29,458 nt of DNA. Origin: a virus. The notes under the pieces were generated by a model that was not told where the DNA came from, ran no database searches, and worked only from the letters and a program-made list of their open reading frames with translations. This document shows positions 1-6,676 of this stretch, one piece after another. The stretch lies in IMG/VR virus record IMGVR_UViG_3300030380_001903, positions 2,366 to 31,823 of that record; one strand, written 5' to 3'. Both the position numbers and the translations under genes were made by a program. The number at the start of each line of letters is the position of its first letter. Positions within the stretch are counted from its first letter, which is position 1.

Positions 1-156
1 CTTCCCCACGTTATCAAGGCCAAGACAAAGATTAAACTCTCCTCTTTTTAAAACTAAGTTCTCATCTAGTTTACAACCTATTTTAAGACCTTGCTTTATT
101 TTACCGTCTTTATAGTCATATAAATATTTAAGTGCGTTGTCGTCTTTTACTATCAT
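1..156 (-). CDS. Replicative helicase / RecA-type ATPase, N-terminal part (runs off the window)
   Basis: Reading from the ATG at 156 gives 52 codons open to the edge of the window. The peptide ends NLCLGLDNVGK, which has the form of the start of a P-loop (Walker A) in phage DnaB-like or RecA-fold ATPases of the type GxxNVGKT. The part seen contains the short leader and first beta strand before the P-loop; the rest lies beyond position 1. Its ATG overlaps the stop of the upstream replication gene as ATGA, suggesting translational coupling. By family knowledge such an ATPase next to a DUF1376-like protein would act as the phage replicative helicase or its loader. The assignment rests on one incomplete motif. 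Confidence 0.6.
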   Translation of the reverse strand, partial: MIVKDDNALKYLYDYKDGKIKQGLKIGCKLDENLVLKRGEFNLCLGLDNVGK

Positions 157-569
157 TTTGTTAAAAGTTTTTTAACCTCATCAGATACTTTTAAGACGTT
201 GTCATTTTCATATTTATCTTTTATGTTCTTTTCTTTTCTTAATGCTTTAGCATTGCTTAAGCTATGCTTACCGCCTTTTCTTCCTGACTCAACTCTTTTA
301 TTGTGTGCTTCTTTACGTTCTTTGTATTGTTTATCAAGCCAGTCAATAACAATATTTTTATTTTTTTGTTTAACTATTCCGACTTTTATTAGACTTTCAT
401 AGTCGTCTGGAATTATTCTTTTGTATTGTTCAAATGGAACTTTACATTCTTTGCTCCAATAGTAGCAGACTACTTTCATAAAAGAGCCTTGTTGCTTTAG
501 GCTTAAAAAACTTATTGTTCCCGTTAGCCATTGATTTGGGTTGAATTTAAACCAAGGTAAATCTGTCAT
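153..569 (-). CDS. Phage replication protein, DUF1376-like winged-helix N-terminal domain
   Basis: A 138-aa protein. Its N-terminus (PWFKFNPNQWLTGTISFLS, then KQQGSFMKVVCYYW) resembles DUF1376 / replisome-organizer N-terminal domains, where a winged helix binds origin DNA. Residues 1-85 look like this folded domain. From about residue 86 to 138 the protein is Lys-rich and probably a flexible linker or partner-binding tail. It sits directly upstream of the partial helicase and downstream of recombination genes, so a role in origin recognition and helicase recruitment is likely (inference). The DNA coding for roughly residues 100-110 carries three 11-bp repeats, similar in layout to the lambda origin inside gene O. 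The start at 569 has an A-rich leader. Confidence 0.6.
   Translation of the reverse strand: MTDLPWFKFNPNQWLTGTISFLSLKQQGSFMKVVCYYWSKECKVPFEQYKRIIPDDYESLIKVGIVKQKNKNIVIDWLDKQYKERKEAHNKRVESGRKGGKHSLSNAKALRKEKNIKDKYENDNVLKVSDEVKKLLTK
241..273. repeat. Three 11-bp iteron-like repeats inside the replication gene
   Basis: Three adjacent 11-bp units on the plus strand: aatgctttagc (241-251), attgcttaagc (252-262) and tatgcttaccg (263-273), with shared core nTGCTTnn. They are preceded by a pyrimidine-rich stretch (about 222-240). A longer five-unit version with the same core and the same pyrimidine-rich flank lies at 25268-25322. The spacing is close to one helical turn, as expected for initiator binding sites. 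The location, in the codons for the linker of the replication protein, is inferred to be the phage origin by analogy with lambda O; nothing here proves binding. Confidence 0.5.
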
Positions 570-584
570 TGTTGTTTAGTTTGT

Positions 585-944
585 TTATGTTGTTAAATAT
601 TTAATAGGTAATAATATTCCTTTGCTTGTGTTATTATCACCTCCTGAAACTCTTATAAGGGTTTTTAATTTACAAAGTTTTTTTAATTTATTAGTTTCAA
701 TTAAAATTATTTGTTCATTACTAATAACAAACGCCCACCATTTTGCTTGTGTTGTGCTTATGCCACTAAGTTTATCTCTTGACATATATTCAATAAAAAC
801 ATTGCCTGTACATTTGTTTTTTATAGCGTCTCTGTCGGTTTTAACTTCAATAGTTTTTCCTTTTAATTTAATAATGTTATAAAGTAAATTTTCTCCTTTG
901 TTACCTAGTTTTAAATCGTATTTAAAATCACTATTAAAATCCAT
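585..944 (-). CDS. PD-(D/E)XK nuclease-like protein (Holliday-junction-resolvase type)
   Basis: A 119-aa protein with GKTIEVKTDRDA at about residues 29-40, an E-x-K active-site pattern. It is followed by TGNVFIEYMSR and SGISTTQAKWWAFVI, which together match a widespread small phage family with a PD-(D/E)XK-like core (E near residue 18 in GNKGENLL, then EVK). Such proteins are usually considered resolvase- or nuclease-like; the activity is inferred. It lies in the replication block, its ATG overlaps the stop of the upstream gene as TAATG, and a 15-base gap separates it from the replication protein. Confidence 0.55.
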   Translation of the reverse strand: MDFNSDFKYDLKLGNKGENLLYNIIKLKGKTIEVKTDRDAIKNKCTGNVFIEYMSRDKLSGISTTQAKWWAFVISNEQIILIETNKLKKLCKLKTLIRVSGGDNNTSKGILLPIKYLTT

Positions 945-1225
945 TAATTATTAAGTTTTAAATTATTAACGTAAAAGTCCTTTTCTTCTTTGCTTATGTC
1001 TTCCCATTTGTAAATAGGAGTGGAACAATAGTCCCACTCGTTATTGTAATAAGCCTCTCTCTTGTAATTTGGTATTGGTTTTACTGGTACAGGCTTATAA
1101 AGTTGACATAAATAAATAGAATCAAGTTCCCATTGTTCTGCTAATTCTGGTATTGTATAACCTTCAATCAACAATTCTTGTATAAGACTCGAAAACCATT
1201 CCGAACTTCTTTTTATTGAACTCAT
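944..1225 (-). CDS. Hypothetical protein with possible helix-turn-helix
   Basis: A 93-aa protein not recognised as a named family. Residues 17-43 contain LIEGYTIPELAEQWELD and SIYLCQLY, which fits a helix-turn-helix (tip-el-ae-...-sIylcqLy). The C-terminal half is rich in Tyr, Pro and Glu and has no clear domain. It sits between the SSB-like gene (17-base gap) and the PD-(D/E)XK gene (TAATG overlap), so it is probably co-transcribed with the replication genes. A DNA-binding accessory role is possible but not shown. Confidence 0.5.
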   Translation of the reverse strand: MSSIKRSSEWFSSLIQELLIEGYTIPELAEQWELDSIYLCQLYKPVPVKPIPNYKREAYYNNEWDYCSTPIYKWEDISKEEKDFYVNNLKLNN

Positions 1226-1242
1226 CTATTATCTGTTTTAAC

Positions 1243-1518
1243 TTAAAAGGGTAAATCATTTGACGACTCCCAGGCGTCTGACTCTTGCTTTACAGGCTGT
1301 GCTTGACTTTCTGTATCAGGCTTCCAAGTATCAACAGAAACAGCAACGTTTTTTCCGTATTGGTCAGTCACGTCATTTACGTTTATATTTAATTTGATAA
1401 ACTTATTACCGTTAAACTCTTGAATGTAATCTTTAATTTTAGACGGGTTAATTGTTACTTTTATCCAATTGTCTGTCATTTTTTTACCGCTTCCGCAGTA
1501 TATTGTTTTTTCTTTCAT
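1243..1518 (-). CDS. Single-stranded DNA-binding protein-like
   Basis: A 91-aa protein whose C-terminus (DAWESSNDLPF) has the acidic-to-hydrophobic tip of SSB proteins, where a final DxPF recruits partner proteins. The front part (residues 1-60, including WIKVTINPSKIKDYI and KFIKLNINVNDV) is beta-rich and fits a compact OB-fold, followed by a Gln/Glu/Ser-rich linker (about 67-83). It is short for an SSB (bacterial SSBs are about 170 aa), as often seen in phages. The position beside exonuclease, annealing-like and resolvase-like genes supports a role in recombination and replication. The OB fold is inferred; the tail is seen directly. Confidence 0.6.
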   Translation of the reverse strand: MKEKTIYCGSGKKMTDNWIKVTINPSKIKDYIQEFNGNKFIKLNINVNDVTDQYGKNVAVSVDTWKPDTESQAQPVKQESDAWESSNDLPF

Positions 1519-1537
1519 TTTTATTTGTTTTTATTTG

Positions 1538-1807
1538 TTAATTTCTTTTTGCTTTTAAAACTCTTGTCGTAAAAAAACCGTCAAATTCAGGAAATTTTTT
1601 CATCATTTTTCTAGCGTAATCAGGTCTATAATTATTATTTACTTTGTATTTATGTCTTTGTTCTAAAGAACTATTCCATCTTATTATCTCAAATATACCA
1701 TTAGCTGAATATTTAGAAAAACCTTTGTCTTTAGCTTCAAAAGTATACTTTTTAAATTGTTTCCATATATGAGGGTTATCTTTGTCGTATGTTTTAAAAT
1801 CTATCAT
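1538..1807 (-). CDS. Conserved phage protein of unknown function
   Basis: An 89-aa protein with KYTFEAKDKGFSKYSANGIF, EIIRW and YKVNNNYRPDYARKMMKKFP, a pattern shared by a common small phage family that has no established function. It is mostly helical with aromatic residues and no transmembrane segment. The gene lies between the YqaJ-like nuclease (12-base gap) and the SSB-like gene (19-base gap), with the A-rich leader seen in this block. Its company suggests DNA metabolism, but no catalytic motif is visible. Confidence 0.6.
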   Translation of the reverse strand: MIDFKTYDKDNPHIWKQFKKYTFEAKDKGFSKYSANGIFEIIRWNSSLEQRHKYKVNNNYRPDYARKMMKKFPEFDGFFTTRVLKAKRN

Positions 1808-1819
1808 TGTTATTTGTTT

Positions 1820-2470
1820 TTATTTATTTAGGTTTATTTTTATGTATTCTCTACAGTCTTTAACTCTACTGTAAATGCTTTCAATGACAGCGTCATCTCT
1901 TTGAATGTCAAACACTTTAATTCTATATTTAGAATCTATATGACTATACTTATAATGATTGCTAAAAGACTCATAATTGTCTGAGTTACTAAACTTATAT
2001 TCTCTCTCAATTAGTTCGTCAGGTGTGTCCATAAGTGTATAGATTAATTTATAATTATCTAATCCTGTCAGAGCCATATAACCCTGAGCCTGGTAAAAAT
2101 ATGCTTTGTTTGGTATTGCGTCAAAAAACAAAGGAAAGCTATAACAATCCCAACTATTTTTAACGTCAATTATATGGTCTGTAAGTATTGCGTCAGGCGT
2201 TCCAGTTAAAAAGTCGTTTTCAAAACTCTTTTCATTTTTAATTAGTTCGTCATAACCTAAGTTTTCTGCAACGTAATTAAGTGACTCCTGTTCAACTTTA
2301 TTTCCTTTGTCTGTGTATTTACTACTAAACTCTTTTTTACGTCCGTAGATTTGTTCTTTTAGCCAGTCTTGACAATAAGACATAGTTGTCTTAGATATTG
2401 TTTCGGTCTTCCTTGCTGGGTTAGTCATTATTTGACCAATTGCCGAGCATCTTATTTTAAATTTTTTCAT
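1820..2470 (-). CDS. YqaJ / lambda-exonuclease-like PD-(D/E)XK nuclease
   Basis: A 216-aa protein. Active-site elements of the YqaJ/lambda-exo fold appear in order: KGNKVEQES (about 56-64, first acidic residue), FLTGTPDAIL (88-97, the G-x-PD motif) and HIIDVKNSW (99-107, the D-x-K motif), then YFYQAQGYMALTG, the Gln-containing helix typical of the fold. The protein is expected to be a 5'-3' double-strand exonuclease that makes 3' single strands for annealing. It overlaps by ATGA with the upstream gene at 2467-2847, a probable annealing partner, giving a Red-like two-component recombination system (inference). Confidence 0.75.
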   Translation of the reverse strand: MKKFKIRCSAIGQIMTNPARKTETISKTTMSYCQDWLKEQIYGRKKEFSSKYTDKGNKVEQESLNYVAENLGYDELIKNEKSFENDFLTGTPDAILTDHIIDVKNSWDCYSFPLFFDAIPNKAYFYQAQGYMALTGLDNYKLIYTLMDTPDELIEREYKFSNSDNYESFSNHYKYSHIDSKYRIKVFDIQRDDAVIESIYSRVKDCREYIKINLNK

Positions 2471-2847
2471 TGTTTTCTTTCAAAATTGTCAGATTCGTCT
2501 TCTCCGAATACGCCTAAACTGTAAAGTCCTGATAATTTCAATACGACTCTTGACATTGCTCTCTTCTCAGCGATTGCAACAGGATAAGCATTTCTATTAT
2601 TTTCTGGACTTGCTTCGCCATATGTCTCAATAACAACGTCATTAAGTTGTCCGACTGCTTTTATTACGCAAGTTTTTCGCTCTGGACTATAATGTTTTAA
2701 GTCGTATTCTATTTTGATATTTAAATTCGCTTGAATTTTGTCGATTCCTGACCTCGTTATTATTTGATAATGAGGGTGCTTAAACGTGTCTTCAACGTCT
2801 AAGTTGTACTCTATAAAGAGACGGTTTAGTTGTTCTTTTCGTGTCAT
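2467..2847 (-). CDS. Putative recombination protein (small ERF/Rad52-like annealing protein?)
   Basis: A 126-aa protein. The C-terminal half (ETYGEASPENN, AYPVAIAEKRAMSRVVLKLS, LYSLGVFGEDE) resembles a phage family whose YPxAxAEKRAxxRxxLKL helix is reminiscent of the conserved helix in ERF/Rad52-like annealing proteins; the N-terminal half is beta-rich. The gene lies directly before the YqaJ-like exonuclease with an ATGA overlap, the standard position for a single-strand annealing protein. It is shorter than ERF (about 200 aa), so it may be a reduced or divergent member. The function is mainly inferred from context. The first 56 bases overlap the end of the upstream gene. Confidence 0.5.
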   Translation of the reverse strand: MTRKEQLNRLFIEYNLDVEDTFKHPHYQIITRSGIDKIQANLNIKIEYDLKHYSPERKTCVIKAVGQLNDVVIETYGEASPENNRNAYPVAIAEKRAMSRVVLKLSGLYSLGVFGEDESDNFERKQ

Positions 2848-3139
2848 AATTTTTAATTTTAACTATTGATTGTTTTATTGTTTTAAGTCGTTTAGGAAAG
2901 TAATTATAATTAATTAATTTTAATTTATAATCTATCTCGTTAAATATTTCGAGATATTCCTCAAATCGTTCTTTGTGTATTATTATGTCTTTGCGACTAG
3001 GTGTCCAGGTCTTTGAACTTAATAATCTTTTGTTGTAATTTATTCTTATTACTAAAAGTCTAAGTTCATTATATAAGTCTTTAGACGCTTCAAAGCGTTC
3101 CCACTCTTCTAAATATTCGCTGTAACTATTCCAACTCAT
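2792..3139 (-). CDS. Hypothetical protein, helical, basic
   Basis: A 115-aa protein not recognised. It is rich in Lys, Arg, Tyr and Glu, with predicted helices over most of its length (for example EYLEEWERFEASKDLYNELR near the N-terminus). It ends in a basic tail (KRTTKPSLYRVQLRR) that overlaps the start of the possible annealing protein by 56 bases in another frame, so part of the tail is constrained by two genes. The ATG overlaps the stop of the upstream 65-aa gene as ATGA. Its place in the recombination operon is the only hint to its job. Confidence 0.5.
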   Translation of the reverse strand: MSWNSYSEYLEEWERFEASKDLYNELRLLVIRINYNKRLLSSKTWTPSRKDIIIHKERFEEYLEIFNEIDYKLKLINYNYFPKRLKTIKQSIVKIKNYDTKRTTKPSLYRVQLRR

Positions 3140-3333
3140 AACAATTCTTTTACTTTGTTAATAATGTTATAAACCTCATCAAACTCGCCTGTGTCAACTA
3201 TTAAATGATAATTAGTCTGAAAGCTAGTAAACTCTATTTTTGTTGGGTTGCCTTCTGTATTGTCAATTAAAACTTTAACGTCTGTGTTGTCGTCTTTAAA
3301 TTGATAAGTTCTCTTTGTTGCTGTTGCTTCCAT
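3136..3333 (-). CDS. Hypothetical small protein
   Basis: A 65-aa protein not recognised. It begins MEATATKRTYQFKDD and then looks like a few beta strands (VKVLIDN, KIEFTSFQT, NYHLIVDTG) followed by a C-terminal helix (FDEVYNIINKVKELL). The compact alpha/beta layout suggests a folded single-domain protein. The 4-base gap to the upstream ribbon-helix-helix gene and the ATGA overlap with the next gene show it is part of the operon. Confidence 0.5.
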   Translation of the reverse strand: MEATATKRTYQFKDDNTDVKVLIDNTEGNPTKIEFTSFQTNYHLIVDTGEFDEVYNIINKVKELL

Positions 3334-3337
3334 TGTT

Positions 3338-3475
3338 TTAGTTTTTGTTGTTTATATATTCTTCCATAAATGAGACTAATAATTTAGAGTAACTAACTCC
3401 GTTCTCTTCTGCTTTCTCAACAAATTTCATCATTGTCTCTCTTTTGTCTTCAGGGATATAAAATGTTCTTACCAT
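3338..3475 (-). CDS. Ribbon-helix-helix (Arc/MetJ-type) small DNA-binding protein
   Basis: A 45-aa frame that is easy to miss because of its size. It reads MVRTFYIPEDKRETMMKF, then VEKAEENGVSYSKLLVSFME and EYINNKN. This matches the ribbon-helix-helix plan: a short beta strand (VRTFYI), helix A (EDKRETMMKFVEKAEEN), the G-x-S-x-S turn (GVSYSKL) and helix B. Such proteins bind operator DNA as dimers and act as repressors or antitoxins. It sits near the start of the replication operon, so it could autoregulate the operon promoter upstream (inference). The ATG overlaps the preceding stop as TAATG; a 4-base gap separates it from the next gene. Confidence 0.65.
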   Translation of the reverse strand: MVRTFYIPEDKRETMMKFVEKAEENGVSYSKLLVSFMEEYINNKN

Positions 3476-3567
3476 TATGCTATATTTAAAATTATTGTTA
3501 TTGTTAGTTTATAAGCCAAATATAATGAGGCTGTTAAAATTGTTGTTTGTAATATAAGTTTTTTCAT
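3475..3567 (-). CDS. Tiny single-membrane-span peptide (hypothetical)
   Basis: A 30-aa frame: MKKLILQTTILTASLYLAYK, then LTITIILNIA. Two basic residues precede an almost entirely hydrophobic chain long enough for one membrane span. The evidence that it is real is positional: it fills the space between two genes, its stop overlaps the next ATG as TAATG, and its leader (AACAACAATGAAAAAA on the minus strand) is nearly identical to that of the gene at 3573-3797. No function is known; small phage membrane peptides can act on host envelope proteins, but this is speculation. Confidence 0.4.
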   Translation of the reverse strand: MKKLILQTTILTASLYLAYKLTITIILNIA

Positions 3568-3572
3568 TGTTG

Positions 3573-3797
3573 TTAGTTGTTAATAGAATAAAAAATTGAT
3601 TTGTTTAAATTGTAAATACTCGGCATTGATTCAATAGAAAATAAACCTTGATTATCGCACTCAATACCAGAAACTTTTATTTCTGTACCTTGTTTTATTT
3701 TAAACTCATTAAAACCTGTTACTTTAAATAGTTCGCCCGTTGGTTGCCAAATTAATATTGTACCCATTTTGATTTTTTTGATTTCTTCTTTTTTCAT
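3573..3797 (-). CDS. Hypothetical small beta-rich protein, first gene of the replication block
   Basis: A 74-aa protein starting MKKEEIKKIKMGTILIWQPT. A longer frame extends upstream by 15 residues through a Tyr/Ile-rich stretch (YCIYIYIY) that is translated AT repeat, so I place the start at 3797, where the ATG follows the same AACTAACAACA leader as the next gene. Residues 10-60 (GTILIWQPTGELFKVTGF, then EIKVSGIECDN) look like a small SH3-like barrel. No family recognised. It is the first gene after the AT-rich region at 3800-3898. Confidence 0.5.
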   Translation of the reverse strand: MKKEEIKKIKMGTILIWQPTGELFKVTGFNEFKIKQGTEIKVSGIECDNQGLFSIESMPSIYNLNKSIFYSINN

Positions 3798-3816
3798 TGT
3801 TGTTAGTTTTATGTTG

Positions 3817-3843
3817 TAAATATATATATAAATACAATACAAA
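3817..3843 (-). promoter_or_regulatory. Possible Bacteroidetes-type promoter for the replication block
   Basis: On the minus strand a TTTG (3840-3843) is followed by TATATTTA (3817-3824), close to the Bacteroidetes -7 element TAnnTTTG. The 15-base spacer is shorter than the usual 17-20, so this is a weak call. It precedes the first gene of the block (ATG at 3797) and lies in the only AT-rich gap on the left side of the window (3798-3898). Confidence 0.3.
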
Positions 3844-3898
3844 TTACATTTTACTATAACTTTTTTTAAAAAAAAATTAAGTTACTTCGAGAAAATAA

Positions 3899-4945
3899 TT
3901 AGAAAAAATGTGTAAATCTACAAATTTGACCGCCAGTAGGATGGTGTATAAAGCCTTCAATCGCTGGCATATTAAGATAACCTTGTGAGTGATGCCACGA
4001 GTCTGGAGGACTAGGCGAACGCATTGTCTCAACATTAACCGAGACAATATCGTTTGAGCGTTTAGAATGAAAGTGATGCAAATAAATATAGCGTCTATTG
4101 CATTTTGCCCATAAGTGAGGACACTCTGTCGCCATAATTAAAGGCAAGTCGTTTGCTTTGCCTTTGTCGCCGTGACTAAAGCCGATTAAGTTATTTTCAT
4201 AACCTATATATTTTCGAGTAGCTGGAGAAACATCAAAAGAAACATCTTTGCAATTTTTAAAATGAGTCTCGATTAAATTTGATAAGTAAAATCCACTTTG
4301 GTAGTCGTGATTAGATGGGCAAAAAACACAATGAACAGGAGCTACTTTTATTAATTTGTCTATAATATCGACATAAAGTCTTTTAGCCATTAAGAACGTC
4401 TCATACCACATTAATCCGTCAGACTCAACAAAAGTGCCTTTAGTTGTTTTGTTAGGTGTGTCATAATGTAAAATGTCGTTTCCTAGCACTAAACAAATTT
4501 TATTCAATGGAAAGCCTTGAACTTTGTCTAAAATTGATTTAACACCCGTTAAAACGCGAATAACAGCCTCTTGACTGTTATAAGTTTGCCCTGTCTCTAG
4601 TTCAGACGCGACTTTGCCGATATGAACGTCAGCGGGGTCTATAACTAATAAATGATTGTTTAGTTTTTTAGTGTATTGTATTTTATCGTAGTTAGGAGCG
4701 TGGTCTTTAAAAGTCTTTAACATTTCGTCAAAGAACTTATTTTTGTTTTTTTGTCTGTAAAGTGGATTTTTAAAGAATAATGACGAATTTTTAGATTTAA
4801 CCCACCCGTGTTTAATATCGTTAGGGCTAACGCCTTGTTGTTTTGCCTCTTCTTTTATTCTACGATACTCTAAAATAATGTCCTCTTCGTCTTCTTTTAG
4901 ACGATACCTAGCGGCACCTTTGCCTCTTATTCTTTGATTTTTCAC
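3899..4945 (-). CDS. Calcineurin-like metallophosphoesterase
   Basis: A 348-aa protein with the five metal-site motifs of the calcineurin-like phosphoesterase family in order: DPADVHIGK (103-111, D-x-H type), LGNDILHYD (154-162, GND), SNHDY (211-215, NHD), GFSHGDKGK (255-263) and LHHFHS (289-294, H-x-H). The N-terminal 90 residues are helical and basic (DEEDIILEYRRIKEEAKQQG) and may bind DNA. Phage members are often near replication genes and are related to Mre11/SbcD and the small subunit of archaeal Pol II; nuclease or phosphatase activity is inferred. It follows the holin-like gene with a 5-base gap. Confidence 0.8.
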   Translation of the reverse strand: MKNQRIRGKGAARYRLKEDEEDIILEYRRIKEEAKQQGVSPNDIKHGWVKSKNSSLFFKNPLYRQKNKNKFFDEMLKTFKDHAPNYDKIQYTKKLNNHLLVIDPADVHIGKVASELETGQTYNSQEAVIRVLTGVKSILDKVQGFPLNKICLVLGNDILHYDTPNKTTKGTFVESDGLMWYETFLMAKRLYVDIIDKLIKVAPVHCVFCPSNHDYQSGFYLSNLIETHFKNCKDVSFDVSPATRKYIGYENNLIGFSHGDKGKANDLPLIMATECPHLWAKCNRRYIYLHHFHSKRSNDIVSVNVETMRSPSPPDSWHHSQGYLNMPAIEGFIHHPTGGQICRFTHFF

Positions 4946-4950
4946 TTTGT

Positions 4951-5397
4951 TTAGTTTCGCTTTTTAGCAACCGAACCAAAGTAATAACCAACAATTGATA
5001 AAACAATACCTTCTACGATTCCAGTTGTATGTATCATTAACTCGCTGTTATGTTCTGGAACTGTTACAAAAACTATTGCAATAATTAAAAATACAAAACT
5101 AGTCAAACCTATAATTCCTGTTACATTCATCATCCAGTCAACTCCTCCAGATTTAGTCAATTCGACCTCTCTTTTTCTCGCTGACTCTCTGTCTTTAACT
5201 TCTAAATTATATAACTCAACTGTTTGTTGATGTATTTGAGCCTTTTCTTCAGGTGTTAAGTCAGGGTCATTGTCAACTAATTTTTTAACAACTCCTAAAA
5301 TTCCCTTTTCTGGCAATAAATCGCCAACAACATCAAACACTTTAGGCGCTTTATTCTTTAAGAATTGTCCTAATTTACTGTCTTTTAATTTACTCAT
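4951..5397 (-). CDS. Holin-like membrane protein
   Basis: A 148-aa protein with a soluble N-terminal half and two membrane spans near the C-terminus, about residues 92-111 (TGIIGLTSFVFLIIAIVFVT) and 122-141 (HTTGIVEGIVLSIVGYYFGS), ending with a basic tip (KKRN). The EGIVLSIVGYYFGS ending resembles the phage holin family Holin_3TMs. Holins permeabilise the inner membrane and time lysis. It lies directly after the lysin gene (5-base gap), supporting a lysis cassette. The N-terminal region (for example DPDLTPEEKAQIHQQTVELY) is typical for such proteins in Bacteroidetes phages. Confidence 0.65.
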   Translation of the reverse strand: MSKLKDSKLGQFLKNKAPKVFDVVGDLLPEKGILGVVKKLVDNDPDLTPEEKAQIHQQTVELYNLEVKDRESARKREVELTKSGGVDWMMNVTGIIGLTSFVFLIIAIVFVTVPEHNSELMIHTTGIVEGIVLSIVGYYFGSVAKKRN

Positions 5398-5402
5398 TTT
5401 AT

Positions 5403-5996
5403 TTATTTTAAATCTTTTTCGTCTAGTAAAGTATAAGAAAAACTATTACCAAAATATTTCTCTGATTTTTTACATAAATTAATAAATATATCAAACTCAT
5501 CAGAGTTTTGAAATACTTGACAACCCGCTGAATAACCGTCAACAGTTTCGCGTTCTCCTAGACTTGCTCTGTGTATATTAATACCAAAATAACCCGACTC
5601 TGTTTTGTTAGGCAACATATCGAATTTATTGTCTTTGTCGTTATCTCTATACACTTCGACTTCTCCTCCTGTTTGTATTAATGCTGTATATTTACCATTA
5701 TGAGAGCCTAACTTCCAGACACCTCTATATTGATTAGGAACTAATATAGCGCAACCTTTAGGATTCATTGGAGTCTCTAAATATTTTAAACCACTTAGTG
5801 TTGTCGCTTGAAACTCTAAATAATTCCAACGACTTTCGTATTTCCAAAAAATAGAGATACTGTCATTAAATTTATTAGTTGTTGGATTTGACTCTCTAAC
5901 GCCTACAATATTTAAGTTAAAAGGCTTAGAGTCTGACTCAAAAACTTTGTAGCCTTTCGACTTCATTGACGTTATTAAAGTGTCTAATTTACTCAC
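5403..5996 (-). CDS. Putative endolysin with L,D-transpeptidase (YkuD)-like active site
   Basis: A 197-aa protein. The conserved part is FGINIHRA (137-144, with His142) followed by DGYSAGCQVFQN (153-164, with Cys159). His followed some 14-17 residues later by S-x-G-C is the catalytic arrangement of YkuD-type L,D-transpeptidases and L,D-carboxypeptidases; here SAGCQ replaces the usual SHGCxR. The protein would act on peptidoglycan peptides. It lies between a TM/coiled-coil protein and a holin-like protein, so I infer a lytic rather than biosynthetic role. No signal peptide is visible, consistent with holin-dependent release. It overlaps the upstream gene by 8 bases. Confidence 0.6.
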   Translation of the reverse strand: MSKLDTLITSMKSKGYKVFESDSKPFNLNIVGVRESNPTTNKFNDSISIFWKYESRWNYLEFQATTLSGLKYLETPMNPKGCAILVPNQYRGVWKLGSHNGKYTALIQTGGEVEVYRDNDKDNKFDMLPNKTESGYFGINIHRASLGERETVDGYSAGCQVFQNSDEFDIFINLCKKSEKYFGNSFSYTLLDEKDLK

Positions 5997-6288
5997 TAGA
6001 TTTCCTTTTTCTCGTTGCTTTTGTTTTTGCGTTTAATAGTAATCTCTCCTCCATTCTAGCCAACTTTTCTCTTAACGCTGTGTTTTCAGTAATCAAACTG
6101 TCAATTTTTGCTTCTAAGGTAATAATTTTATCTTTAAGTTCTTCAATTACTTTAATAGATAGACCGTCAACTCTTTTCTCTTTGTCGGCTTTAATGTCCA
6201 TTCGTTTTTTAACGAGTTGCCAAATTTCTTTTATTCCTAACCCTCCGACAAGAGCAGTTATCGCCATAAGTAAGCTGTGGTCTTCCAT
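5989..6288 (-). CDS. Small membrane-anchored coiled-coil protein of the lysis cluster
   Basis: A 99-aa protein if translation starts at the ATG at 6288 (MEDHSLLMAITALVGGLGIK). An in-frame ATG at 6312 would add eight residues but would overlap the upstream gene, so I prefer 6288. Residues 5-25 form one membrane span; residues 35-85 form a heptad-like coiled coil (EELKDKIITLEAKIDSLITE, NTALREKLARMEERL). The tail is basic (KTKATRKRKSSE). This plan resembles small holin or spanin-like proteins, but no family could be assigned. It precedes the lysin gene. Confidence 0.55.
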   Translation of the reverse strand: MEDHSLLMAITALVGGLGIKEIWQLVKKRMDIKADKEKRVDGLSIKVIEELKDKIITLEAKIDSLITENTALREKLARMEERLLLNAKTKATRKRKSSE

Positions 6289-6295
6289 TTTTATT

Positions 6296-6415
6296 TTATT
6301 TACCTTGTCCAACGTATTTCTTTTTCCATCCTTTTTGACCTTTAGACGCGTTCTTGCTATGTATGCCAGGACGCTTCTTTTTAGGTTTTTGTATTTTAGC
6401 AGTTAACCCTCTCAT
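6296..6415 (-). CDS. Very small, highly basic phage protein
   Basis: A 39-aa frame: MRGLTAKIQKPKKKRPGIHS, then KNASKGQKGWKKKYVGQGK. More than a third of its residues are Lys or Arg. The KKRPGxHSK...KKxYxGQG pattern matches tiny proteins I recognise from other Bacteroidetes phages, usually left hypothetical. Its ATG overlaps the stop of the upstream 80-aa gene (TAATG) and 7 bases separate it from the lysis-cluster gene. A nucleic-acid-binding role would fit the charge but is not shown. Confidence 0.6.
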   Translation of the reverse strand: MRGLTAKIQKPKKKRPGIHSKNASKGQKGWKKKYVGQGK

Positions 6416-6657
6416 TATTCAGGCATTGGCTCAGACCATTCAGGGCTACTCATAAGAGTAAGTGCTTCTGAATGATTCATTTTATCACCTACTATTGGTA
6501 ATACTCCACTTGTTACATAACTTGGTTCTGTAATGTATGAAAGCAACCCTTGTGTGTTTGCTAAGTTTCTACGCATTGTCTGAGCAGATGTTTGATTTAT
6601 TTGTGAAAAGTCAACTTTTGAAGTTTCTGTTAATTCTATTACTATGTATGTTGCCAT
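6415..6657 (-). CDS. Hypothetical protein after the LamG virion protein
   Basis: An 80-aa protein not recognised. It begins with a beta strand (MATYIVIELTETSKVDFSQI), continues with a helix (TSAQTMRRNLANTQG) and ends acidic (SPEWSEPMPE). The gene is 19 bases after the large LamG protein and ends in a TAATG overlap with the small basic gene, so it probably belongs to the late transcript. A role as tail-fibre accessory or chaperone is possible by position only. Confidence 0.5.
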   Translation of the reverse strand: MATYIVIELTETSKVDFSQINQTSAQTMRRNLANTQGLLSYITEPSYVTSGVLPIVGDKMNHSEALTLMSSPEWSEPMPE

Positions 6658-6676
6658 TTTATTTTTATTTTAATAT

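Noticed and set aside
6289-6312. Upstream start for the lysis-cluster gene (ATG at 6312)
   Set aside because: It would overlap the small basic gene by 17 bases and add an unusual NKIK leader; the ATG at 6288 gives a cleaner junction and a typical N-terminus before the membrane span.
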